Source: Tieghemiomyces parasiticus (lineage: Eukaryota; Kickxellomycota; Dimargaritomycetes; Dimargaritales; Dimargaritaceae). From it: a stretch of DNA of 56,368 nucleotides. The first letter of the stretch is position 1. Every line of letters starts with the position of its first letter. The notes below the pieces were generated by a model that searched no databases, had not been told where the DNA came from, and saw nothing but the letters and a program-made list of their open reading frames with translations. Shown piece by piece: positions 32,401-44,400 of the stretch. The DNA lies in contig JANBPT010000207.1 of NCBI GenBank assembly GCA_027575765.1, forward strand, positions 1-56,368, given 5' to 3'. The position numbers and the translations under genes are program-made.

Positions 32401-35400
32401 CCCAGGCCGCTCGCATGCGTTGCTGCTCCAGCGGGCCGCGGATATCGTAGGCTGACTGCACCATGTAGGCCGCGGGGTCCTTGAGGGTGGCCAGCAGCAG
32501 CCCCTCCTGGATGGGTAAGCAGGGGTAGATGTCCTCCACCGCCGCCAGGTCGAGGCCCATCGCTGGCAGGGTCCGGGTGACCAGGGTGCTGAAGGCCACT
32601 TCGGAGAGGCCGCTATGTGGGAAGTCGCTGGGCGTGTGGCATGGTACAGGAGTGGCAACGGCGGCCTGGATCAGATCGGCGAGGTGCGACCGCCATAGGG
32701 AGGTCGCTGCCAGGACCTTGGCTTCGTCAAACAGCTGGGTCGAGAATAGGATGCTCAATCCAAGGCCTTGCCGGGCGTCATAAGTGCCCGACGTACTTAG
32801 GGCGTGCCCGAGGGGTTCGTCGAGGCTGAGGTCATGGGACCAGCCGGCCGACAGGTGAGCCGGTGTCAGGAAGGCGTCCTGGACGAGCAGCTGCTCGAAG
32901 CGGCCGGCGTAATTGAACACCACGCCCGCAGGCAACTGCGGGTTACCCCTGGATGCCAGCGGTGCAGCTGAGTTGCCCTTGACGTACTTGAGAAGGCTGT
33001 AGGGGAAGCCACTGTCGGGCACGGACCGCAGCCGCTGCTTCACGTGGGCCAGGTGACGCAGCGGGAGGGGGAGGGTGGGGTAGTACTCGGTTTGGCCAAG
33101 GTGGAACGCCACCGGGTACATGGAGGTGAACCAGCCCAGGGTGCGCGACACGTCAATATCGGAGCGCCAGGGTCGCCGGCCGTGGCCCTCCATGTCAATC
33201 TCGACTGAGGGTAGGTGGAAGACGTCGGCTAGGGCCATGACCAGGGCGGCCACCATGAACTCCTGCGGTGAGGCGTTGGCCTGGGCGGCCGCTTGTCCGT
33301 ACAGGAGCTCCGAGAGTTCGAGTCCCAAATGCTTCTCAACCGTCATGGCAGTTCGGTACGTGGTGGGCGCATTGGAGGGCGGGGTATGGTCCACTGGAAG
33401 GAGGGCGGTCTCGCCGTAGCTGGGCCAGGATTCGTCGGGTAGGGTCTGGGCGTGCTCATTGGCCAGGGTGGACCACTCGCGGAAGGAGAGGGTCTTCTCG
33501 GGCAGCGTTCCGCCGGTCAGGAGCGTCTCTAGGTCCTCGAGGATGATGCGCCAGGACACAAAGTCGATGGCCAGGTGGTGCACAGAGAGGTAGAGGTAGG
33601 GCCGCTCATCGACGGAGAGGAGGGTGCAGGCCATAATGGGACCGTGTTCCGCGCTGATGGACCCCTGCGTACGGAAGACCCAACCCTCGTAGTCAGCCAG
33701 TGGAACGGCATCCTCGGTCACCGCGGCAAAACGGGCCAGGAAGGCATCGGTAGTGGTATCCGTAGGAAGGGGCAACACTTCCTTGCTCCACTCGCCGTCT
33801 ACACTCGTCAGCCGCAGGCGCAGGATGTCGTGGTGGACGACCAAGGCACGGACCGTCTGCTTAAGCGTATCCAGAGCGAGCGGTTGGCGACACTGGAGCA
33901 GGATGGACTGGTTGAAATGATTCACGTAGCGCAGACTAGTAAGGATCCGGCGCTCGATGGCGGTGAAAGGAACCGGGCCTGAAGGGTCCATCAGGAACTT
34001 GGGCCCACTCGTGTCCGCCCCTAGCTCGGCACACTGGTCAATGCGGGCCAGGGTTAGGTGCTTCAGGATAGCGGCCACAGTAAGCTTCACACCGTACTTC
34101 TTGCACCGTGAGGAGAACTGGATGGCCGAAATAGAGTCGCCGCCTAGGCGGAGGAAAGAGGCCGAGGGGGTTACCCGGGCGGGGTCGACATTAAGGGTCT
34201 CGGCAAGCGCGCGGCGGAGGATGGCGAATGTTTCTGAGACTGGATGCTGATCAGGGTCATCCACATCCGCCTCCTGGACTAGCTCCAGGGCCTGGAGTGC
34301 CCGGCGGTCAGCTTTACCGATGGAGGTCAGGGGCAGGGCCTCCAACGCCACAATCACGTCCGGCACCATGTAGTGGGGCAGCTTAGCCGTAATGTGCTCC
34401 TTCAGTGCCATGGTATCGACACCGGTGGGAGCTACGTAGACGACCAGACGCTTGTCTTTGACCAGGGCCACGGCATTAGCCACGCCAGGGAAGGCCTGGC
34501 AGGTACTCTCGATCTCACCCAGCTCGATACGGAAACCGCGTAGTTTGACCTGGAAGTCCTTGCGGCCCAGTACTTGCACCTCACCATCAGTCAGCCAACA
34601 GCCAACGTCGCCGGTACGGTATAATCGGCCAGGACCAAAGGGATTCCCCACGAACGCTTGGTTTGTCAGTTCGGGTCGTCTCCAGTAACCCTCAGATACA
34701 CCAGCCCCGCCAATACAAATCTCACCTGGTCGGCCGATAGGTACAGGGTGTAACTGATCGTCTAGGATATGGCACTGCATATTTGCCATAGTAGTTCCGA
34801 TGGTAATGTTGTCGCCAGGTCTCATCAGTCTACCATGGCTAAGAATGGTTGCCTCCGTAGGACCATACGCGTTATACAGTCGAGCCCGACCAAACCATTT
34901 GGCGGCGGCACTTGCTTGGAATGCTTCACCGCCGACCAGGAGGTGGGTAATGTTGTAATAATCCGTGGGTTCAAGGGCTGCCAGGAGAGAGGGAACCAAG
35001 AAGCAGGCGGTGATGCGATGCAGGTCGTCCAGAATCTGTCCGTCCTGGAAAACCAGGGTTCCGCCGGCATGAAAGGTACCAAATATCTCCAACAGAAGGA
35101 CGTCAAAGGAAAAGTTAGAAATCAGGAGAAATCGGCAGTCGGGGAGCAACTGGAAGCGTTCACTAAAAGCCAGGATAAAGTTGGTCAGGGAGCGGTGGGT
35201 GACCTGGACGCCCTTTGGCTGGCCAGTGGTGCCCGAGGTGAACACAATGTAAGCCAGGGAGTCAGGGGTATGCTCAATGGGATGTTGTACTTTAGGCTCC
35301 TGAGTGGGATTGGTCAAAATATGGTCGGCATAGAGAGCTCGCTCCTGTGTTAGACCAAGTTCAGCAACTAGATCGCCTGTGGTGGAATGGGTCACCACCC

Positions 35401-38400
35401 AGGGGTCATCCAGGAGGTCTACCATGTAGAGGAGGCGGTCCGGGGCGTTCTTGGCGTCCATGGGCACGCACACACCTCCCAGGAGGAGTACGGCAAGGTA
35501 ACTGAATATGAACTCAGGGCAGCGCGTAAATAATAGTGCCACTCGGTCGCCACAGCGAGCGCCTTGGCTATGCAGGGCAGCGGCAATGGCGCAGGCCCGG
35601 TGGTGCACCTCGGCGTAGGTGAACTGGTCGGTGGCGGACTCCAGGGCAATGGCGTCAGCGCGGGTGGCCAAATTCTGGGTGAAGAACTGGTGGGCCAGCC
35701 AGTCCCTCTGTGGGAAGTCGACGGTGTGGCCGATGGACCACCGGTCGATCAGGGACTTCTCGGCGGGAGGCAGGCGCATAACGTCCGAAAGCAAGCTTAC
35801 GCAGCGGGTGACAAGGGAGGCCAGGCAGTAATCAATATATCGGACGAGGTGATCGGCGTAGGCCTGGTCGCAAGCGCGGGTGCGGTAGCTTAAGCCGAGG
35901 ACGAGGTCGTCCCCCGTGTCGGTAAAACTAACGGTGTAGGCATACTCGGTTACATTGTGCCCGGAGCGAGCTGTGTAGGTGATCTGGTCGCAACCCGCGG
36001 GAACTGTGGCCATGTAACTGTTGTACACCAGGAGGGAGCTGAACAGGTCCGTGTCGGCACCCAGCTTGGCCCACCGCCGGATGTCAACCAGGCTGGACTG
36101 CTCGAACTTGGTGAGGGCGCTAGAGCTGGTGTGGACGTTGGAGAGAAAATCGGCAACGCAGTCGCTATAGCCCAGCGGCACGCGGAAGGGCAGGGTGTTG
36201 ATACACATGCCCACCATCCCTTCGATACCGGTCACAGGTAGATTGCGACCCGACACGAGTACGCCGAAGCTGACCTCGTCGGGCTGACCGAGGTAGTGAG
36301 CGAGGGTCAGGGCCCAGACGGCGCGCAGAAGCGAGTTCACGGTCAGTCCCATCTCGCGGCTGAATTGCTTGATGGCCGGCAGGCCGACGGAGAGGGTGTG
36401 GCGCGCTTCGTCGTAACGAGCCTGGTTGTCGCTGGTGTGGACAGGGAACTGGACGGCTGGCTGCAGATCGATGCCGTCGAGATTGGCACGCCAGAAATCT
36501 GCCATGCCCGCCCGGTCCACGCGGGATACGTGATGAATGAAGTCGCGGTACTGGCTGCGCGGTTCGACCTCGACCCCATGGTAGCGCTCCAATGACTCGG
36601 CCATGATAATGTCGACAGACCAGGCGTCAAGCAGGGCGTGGTGGCAGGTGAAGCAGAACAGGTGGCGATCATTCGTGCCGCGGTAAATGGCGAAGCGGAT
36701 TAGGGGGCCGGACAGGGTGAGGCCATGGGACCGGTCGGTGACGAGGTGTTCGCGCTCGATCTCATCGAAGCGGTCGAGCGGCTCGTCGTGATAGGCCCAC
36801 TCAAAGTCATGGCCACGGAGCACGGCCTGGAAGAAGGCGTGCTGCGACTGGTCGACGGGAACGACGAACTTGGTGCGGAGAACCTGATGGGACTGGACGA
36901 CCTGCGACCAGCTCTGGTGGAATCTGGCAATGTCCAACGGCCCGGTCACTTCATAGCTGAGCTGGACCATATAGGCGCTCGGATCTTTCAGCGTGTTGAC
37001 GAGGAACCCCTGTTGCAGGCTGGACACGGGCAGAACGTCCTCGATCTCGACGCTACCAACGCCTAGGTGAGCTGCCGCCTCCTCCCTAAGTCCGGCAATG
37101 CCGCCCCTCGAGGTGGCCAGGAGGCTGTATGGTTGATACTGGACCACGGCTTGTGCTGCGTCGTCGGAGTAGGCGGGGAGGTGGACCGGCTTCATTAGTC
37201 TAGACACCTCGGTCAACGTCTTGTCCCCGATCAAATCTGGGGCGGATAGATGGTAGCCGAGCTGGCGACACCGGGCAGACACTTGGATGGCGCTTATAGA
37301 GTCCCCGCCAAGCCTGAGAAACGGCAGGTGTAAGCCGATACCCACCCCTTCCAGGCGTAGGACATCCTGGACAGCGCTTGCGAGTGCATGGCCCTCGTCG
37401 CTTACAGGTGCGGGCTCCACATGTAGATGCAATTCGGTCCGGACTCGATGACGATGGGCGGCGAACAGTGCCACCAGGGCCTGCTGGTCGGCCTTGCCAT
37501 TCACGGTGCGCGGAACGTGATCAAGGCCGAGGACGTGACTGGGAACCATGTACGCCGGTAGAGCCCTGCGGAGTGCCGATATGACGGCCGCCTCCTCGAC
37601 CGGGCTAGGACACACGAAAGCCACCAGACTGCGCTCGTGGACGAGGACGTGGGCGTCCTGTACGTCGCATAGGTTAAGGAGTGCCCCTCGCACCTCACTC
37701 AGCTCGATACGGAATCCGCGCAGCTTGACCTGATCATCCTGGCGACCCAGACACTCCACCTCACCGTTGGGCAGCCAGCGGCCAAGGTCGCCCGTGCGGT
37801 AGACAGGCCCGGCGGAGTAGGGCAGGCGGACAAATTTGGTCTCGTTCAGGTCGGGTCGGTTGACGTAGCCCGTGCTGACGCCTAGACCGCCAACGCAAAT
37901 CTCGCCCACGGCCCCGATGGGCACGAGCTGGTCAAGTGCATCCACAATGTAGCACTCGCTCCCGGCGATGGGCCGGCCAATAGTGACGGGTTCGTTGGGC
38001 CGGACTGGCAAGGTATGGCTGATAACGGTGATCTCGGTGGGACCGTATAGATTGGACACCTGGCAATGAGGGAGCCATTTGGCCGCCAGCTCAGTCGGCA
38101 GCGCTTCCCCTGCGCTCATGACCCGGCGGAGGTTAGGATAGTCAGCAGGGTTGAGGGACCCCATCACAGAGGGAGTGATGAAGACCCCGTAAACGTGACG
38201 AAGGGCGGCCGCAATGTCACCGTCGCTGTAAACCACCGTGGCTGATGTGCACAGCGGCGACAGGGCCACCAAGATGAAAACGTCAAACCCCACGGCCATG
38301 GTCTGCAAGTAGCGTGTCCCAGGCTGCGGGCAGAGGGTGGTCTCCGGGGCCAGCAGCAGATTAGTCAGACTGGCATGGCGGACCATGACGCCCTTGGGCT

Positions 38401-41400
38401 GGCCGGTCGTCCCCGACGTGAAAATGATGTAGGCCAAGTCGTCGGGACAGTGGTGATACGGGAGGGGTTCGGTGTGGCTTTTGGTACGCAGTAGGGCCAG
38501 CCCCGGCAGGGCTGCTGCCCAGCCCACCTCGGCGTTGGACATGTTGAGGACGTGGGTGCACTGGGCCGTCTCAGCCATGAAGCGCTGCCTCTGCTCAGGC
38601 AGGGTGCAGTCCACGGGGACATAGACGGCCCGGACCAGCCAGAGGGCCAGCATGGCCATGACGGTGGCCGGGTGGCTCTCCACGATGACGGCCACTCGGG
38701 CTTGCGGCTGGATTCCGCGGGTCTGGAGGGCATGGGCCAAGTTTTCCACCCTGCCATTCATCTCCGCATAGGTCATGGTCTCTGACCGGCTCTCGAGGGC
38801 CACCGTACCAGGGCTCCGCTGGACGCTGCCGCGGACCAGACTGATGACGTTGGTACTGACATCGGAAGGGTCGAACGCGCCAGGGTTCCGACCAAACTCC
38901 TCAAGCAGTCGGTGCCTCTCCGCCGGACAGACCAAGGGGGCGGTTAAGAGGGGCTGGGCTGCGACGAGGGAACTCTGGCCATAATGGAGGAGGTTGGCCC
39001 CAAGCCGCTCAATCGTGCCAGACTTGAAGAGATCGGGGTTGTACCGGATGGTCATGGTGGGAACCTGGCCAGAGAGGTCGAGGTGGAATATCAGGTCGTG
39101 CCACTGAGCCGCGTGCGGCTGGCCGACGGTTACGGTGCTTCCCTTTGGTGCACTGGTATACACCAATAAGCCAATGCGTACCGGGTGCCAGAGAGGGTAA
39201 GCTTGGGAACGAGGGAGAACTGCGTACGGGTCACAGTCAGATGACAGGTGGTCTTGGGAGTGATATACCTGTTGGGTGATGATAACGCAGAGATCCGAAA
39301 GCTGTTCGGCTGTAGAAATGCCGCAGACGCGAACAGGGAACGTCGCCGGACTAGGCGCAGATGGGTGGCCTGGGTCAATGATGGGCCGATCCGAAAGGCA
39401 AGTCAGGTCGACCAGCACGTCCGAACGGCCGCCGAGCCTGCCCAGGTAGGAAGCGACCAGCGCGAGCCAGATCGCCGAGGGTAATACACGATGCTTATGG
39501 AGATACGTTGCCGCTTCGTCTACCAAGCCTACCGCAAGGCCGAACTCGACTGACGCCGATCGAAAAGTGGGAACCGCCGACCGTCTCCCCTCTAGCGGTA
39601 CACTGAGGTCCGTCGGTACGTCCGCCAAGAGCTGCTCCCAGTAAGACGAGGTGCTATTCGACGTGTTGATGGAACGGATGAGGGGCGGGACGTTGGCCGT
39701 CGGGCCCAGGCAAGCGAAGCTGTCGCCACTCCCCTGATCTACTCCCAGGCCTCGCTCCAGCTCGTGGGCAAACGAGTAGAAGTCGGCCTCGTCGATCAGG
39801 ATCTGATGGACCCGAATGACCAGGAAGCGGTTTGCCGCAACCCGGTCGGGCTCGGTGAGCAGATATGCTCTGAATAGCGGACCGCCGTCAAGCGTGAGAT
39901 CCTGGCAAGGCTGCCCTAGGTACGCGGCGATATCGGAGGGGTCACCACCGACCTTCTCCTCCAACGGGACGTTGCCGCGAGCTAGCACCTGGGTGTACGG
40001 TTGACAGTCCTCGGTAGCGACCACGGTGCGCAGTAGCTCGACCGCGGTGGCCACGTGGTTAAGCATACCCTGGATTTGCGACACGGTGAGCTCTGGACTC
40101 AGGGGGAGGTGTGCCTGGTGGTAGAAAGGGCCGGAGGTGCTTGCCAGCTGACAGGCGAGCCAGACTTGCTCCTGGTACGGCGAGAGCTGCGACGTGCGGA
40201 CAACGACGGATCCATCGTGACCGTGGCTGGACGGAGTCGGCTCGGCCGTTGCCTGCTCGCCCCCGTCAACGACTTGACTAAGCATGGACAGGTCGGAGCA
40301 ACCCACGAGCGTCGTTATGTCCAACAGGACCGCGAACCGCTGTAGGATGCGCTGCTGGAGCCGACGGATGAGGGGTGGGCGGGAGAGGAGTCGGGGCCAG
40401 ATGTCGCTGAGCAAGGGGGCCTCATCGGCCAACATAGCGATGCAGGTGATGGCCAGCCAACGCTCGCTGTCAGTAGCGGGAAGTGCGGTGTGCTGACCCT
40501 GGGCTACGTATAGATAAGCCTCGGCAAAGGCGACAAGGTCTTGCTCCAAAAGCCCTGACAGGTGCGGATAGGCGTCTGCGGATAGGATTGCCACAGGTTG
40601 GAGTGGGCCTGGCAGGTCGGCGGTGGACAGGTCCTCGAGTTTCGCCTTCGACGATGCAGTGAACGTGACAATACGGCCACCCCTCGCCTCCACCGAGAGT
40701 GGTGAGCGCAGGCCCCGGGCGGATAGCATCCGGTCTAGGCTACTCAAATGGAATTGGACACCGTCCGCCGTGACGAGTCGCCCGGGGCTGCCGAGTACGT
40801 GTAGGACGCCGCTGTCGTCGACGAGGGCCAAGGTGGTAGGCGTAGCTGGCGACTGACGAGACTCCGCCGTGGATAATGGGCCAGCATCCTGGAGGGATAA
40901 GGTCCCGACCATCCCAGGTGGACAGGGACTACCCTGGCCGTCCGTGAGGGTAAGGTGAGATGCCGTGCCGTCGTATGGAACAGCCCCGGCCTGGCCATTG
41001 GCCGCACCAACGACATTGACACCCGTGAAGACCGAACCCACATAGTCAAGGTAGAAGGCAGGGGAGGATTGGTGCGAAGGGACCAGTCGGCGGCTATCGA
41101 GGACGAGATTGCGGAATTGAACGGTGCAGTTGGGGTTGGAGGCGGGGGACGCCCTAGCCACCGTAAAGTAGTTTGGGGTCGACTCGCTTGTCGCCGACGG
41201 GAGGCCGCCTTCCCACGCGAGTGGCAGGCCATGGGCCAGGGCGAAGAGTGTAACCCAGGCCGTGTCGGGCATTGCGATTGGCAGCGAGTGGGTGACGACC
41301 GGGTGGTCAATTGACCCACACAGTGCGGCGACAGGCGGCATGGTTACAAGGCCACGCACCAGGTCATGAATGATCAAGGATGACGGATCGATGGGTGGCG

Positions 41401-44400
41401 AGGTGACGAGGCGAGCCCCGTACGACCCCCCGCCTACTTCCACCGCTAAACCCGGCGGGTCGGCCCCAAGGATGGGAGGTGCGGTGGAGCTTGGGAACTC
41501 GGTGAGCACGATGCCACCGGGTAAGGGCCAGGCGGATAATGCCGAGGCGAGGCGGTGGGGAACTATGAGGTGCGCCGCATCTAATGCCACTGCGTGGCCT
41601 AGCACGGTCTCCAGGGGGTCCGTGGCCGCCGTGACCACTAGAGTCAGCCCCAGTTGGAGGGCGACTAGTAGTGCCGTAGCCAAGGCGATCTGGCCGTCCA
41701 CCACCGCCACCACCGTCAGCGGCCGTTCCGGTTGGGCATCCGACAAGCGAAGTGCGAGATCGCTGGCGGCTCGGAGTAGCTGTCCGTAGGTCAGGTCACC
41801 GTCGGCGCTCCGGACAGCCCGTTCATCGGATCGAGCGGCAAGGCTGTTCATCAGTTCCCGGATGACCGTTGCGTAGTCATCGGGCCGCGAAAGCGGGCTT
41901 GCCGGATGATCGCCGCTACTCTCTTCATCCCGCGGCGGTTGGGCCACAGGGAGTCGGTCAAGCGGGGTGCACGGATCGATGGTCATGAATTGGGCTAGCA
42001 CGCAAGCTATCCACCCCACCAGGCGAGTTATGTCCGCCGCGGTGTAATGCGCCTGCTGGTAGAACACCTTGACGCCCAAGGCGTCGGCCTCCTCCACGAA
42101 GTCAATCGTCAGCGGGTACTCGGTGAACTCGTGCACCTTGAGTAGTCTCGCGGAGACGCCTTGGGAACGAGTGGTCAGCTGGGGAAAGTTTTCATAACCA
42201 GCGAGGACGTTGAAGAGTGGGGTGGCCTTGCCGGGATTGCACCACCCCTTCACCTGGGCCAGACTGGTGTGTTCGAACGGGATCATACGGGTCGCATCGG
42301 ACTGCAGGCTAGCCAACCATTCACCGAGCGGCTGATGACCCAGGAGAAAGCGGAGAGGCACCGTGTTGATACACGGGCCGACCACCTGGGTGATCCCAGG
42401 AACGTCCAGGTTACGCCCGGCCATCACGAAGCCGACGGTGAGGTCATCCTGACCAAGGCAGCGCCCCAGGACCAGGGCCAGGGCGGCACGTGTCAAGATG
42501 GAGAGGGACACGCCGTTGCGCTGCGCCGTGCGGACGAGGTCGACCTTGGCCACATCGAGCGACAGGGCCAGTTCGGCAAACGCAGGTTCCCTCGGCCAGT
42601 CAGGATGGAGCATGGGAGCGGGTGTGGGCCGGGCGCCCTTTAGGTATTCGGTCCAGAACGCTTGGGCGGAGGGGGTATCCTGGCCATCCACGGCCTCGAC
42701 CACTGAACAGAAGGCGACAGGCGGGGCCTGTGCAACCCCTGGTGCCGATGTATAGGCCCAACAGAGATCCTGTAGGAGGATGGGGAACGACCAGCCGTCG
42801 ACTAAGGCGTGGTGGACCGATAGGACAAGCAACGACTGGTCGGGTTCGTCGGTGGGGAAGATGTGTACGCGCACCATCGGCGCGTGCCCATCAAAGCCCT
42901 GTGCACGGTTAGAGCGAAAGAATGCAGCAAGGGAGGCGAGGCATCCGTCGGCGACAGTCCAGGCCGGAGTGACCTGACGAAGGACGACCTGGGCAAACCC
43001 GTTACTGCGAGCAGCGGCCGTTGGTACGAAGATGGTGCGCAGAATACCGTGTCTCAGGACTATGGCCTCCCAGGCCTGACGAAGGCCGGTGAGGTCAGTG
43101 AACCCGCTCAAAGTCACAGCGGCCTGGACAACGTAGGCAGTGGGATCCTTCAGCGACGCGGCCAGCAACCCGCCCTGCATAGGGGTACAGGGCAGGATAT
43201 CCTCGACGTTGGCCGTGGCTACACCGCGGCGGCCGAGGTCAGACGTGAGGGCGTCGAACTCGAGTGCAGTGGGCTGAAGCAGGGGGGCGTCAAACCGAGT
43301 AAGCAGCGGCTGGATAGAGGCCGCTGGGGTGTCGGCTAGCTCCTCGAGGCCCTGGCGCCACCGGGAGAGCAGCTGCTGCGCAATCGTGCTCCCGTAGACC
43401 CGTGGGTTGTACTCCATGACCAGGCGCAAGCGGTCCCGGTTGACGAGGGGCATGGGGTTGAGGTCGTAAATGGCATGCTCGCCGGGTGCAAAGTCGTGCA
43501 GGCCGAAGTAATCGTCCCACTCGACCCCGAGGGCTTCATCGTCGGAATTCGGGCCACCGAAGCGACCGAAATAGTTAAACTGGACGTCGATTTGCGCGGG
43601 GGTCTTGGCGAGGAGTTTGGAGCGCTCAACCGGGTCCACCCCAGGCATACTGCGGAGCAGACTGTACGGGAAACCGCGGTTTGGAATCTGCTGCAAGGTC
43701 TCCTTGGCGTGACGCAGGGCGGCCAGGACGGAGCTGTCGACGGGGATGTCAAGGACCAGCGGATACAGGGCGGTAAACCAGCCCACGGTGCGGCACACAT
43801 CCATGGCGTCCGACCAGGGCTCGCGGCCGTGGCCCTCCATTACAAACGAGACCTGAGCGGTCCCCAGGGTTTGGCAGTAGGCCCAGGCAAAGCTGGCTAA
43901 GAGAAGGTCGCGCGGGGTGACTCGCCACTGCGTGGTCAGCTGGAGTAGGAGTCGGTCGGTGAAAGTCCGGTCGAACTCATAGGACACGGACAGACGGGCC
44001 GGCGTATCTGACTTGGCTAGGGCCTGGGGCGGAGGCAAGAGCTGTCGGTTATCCACCGCCATGTGTTGTACGGGCCAGGCATCGGCGCGGAGGGTCCGGG
44101 CGTAGTCATCCAGCTGGCTGCACCAGGCCTGGAAGGACAGGGTCTTCGGTGGCAGCCGACCCCCGGTGAGCAGGGTCTGCAGGTCCTCGATCAGGACGCG
44201 CCAGGAGACCAGGTCAACCAGGACGTGGTGGATGGTCCAGAACAGGCGAACCTGGTGGGGCCTGTCGCTGGAATGGACCAGGCAGGCGGCCATGATGGGT
44301 CCGTCGATAAGGTTTAAGCTGGACTGGACCTGTAGGATGAGGTCGGCGTAGTCACCCTCGGCCACGGTGACTTCGGTGATGCTGAAGTCGTCAGGGGTGG

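Noticed and set aside
41909..43228. C1 as a dual epimerisation/condensation domain
   Set aside because: A separate intact E1 precedes it, so a dual function is not needed, and I could not see the extra N-terminal motif.
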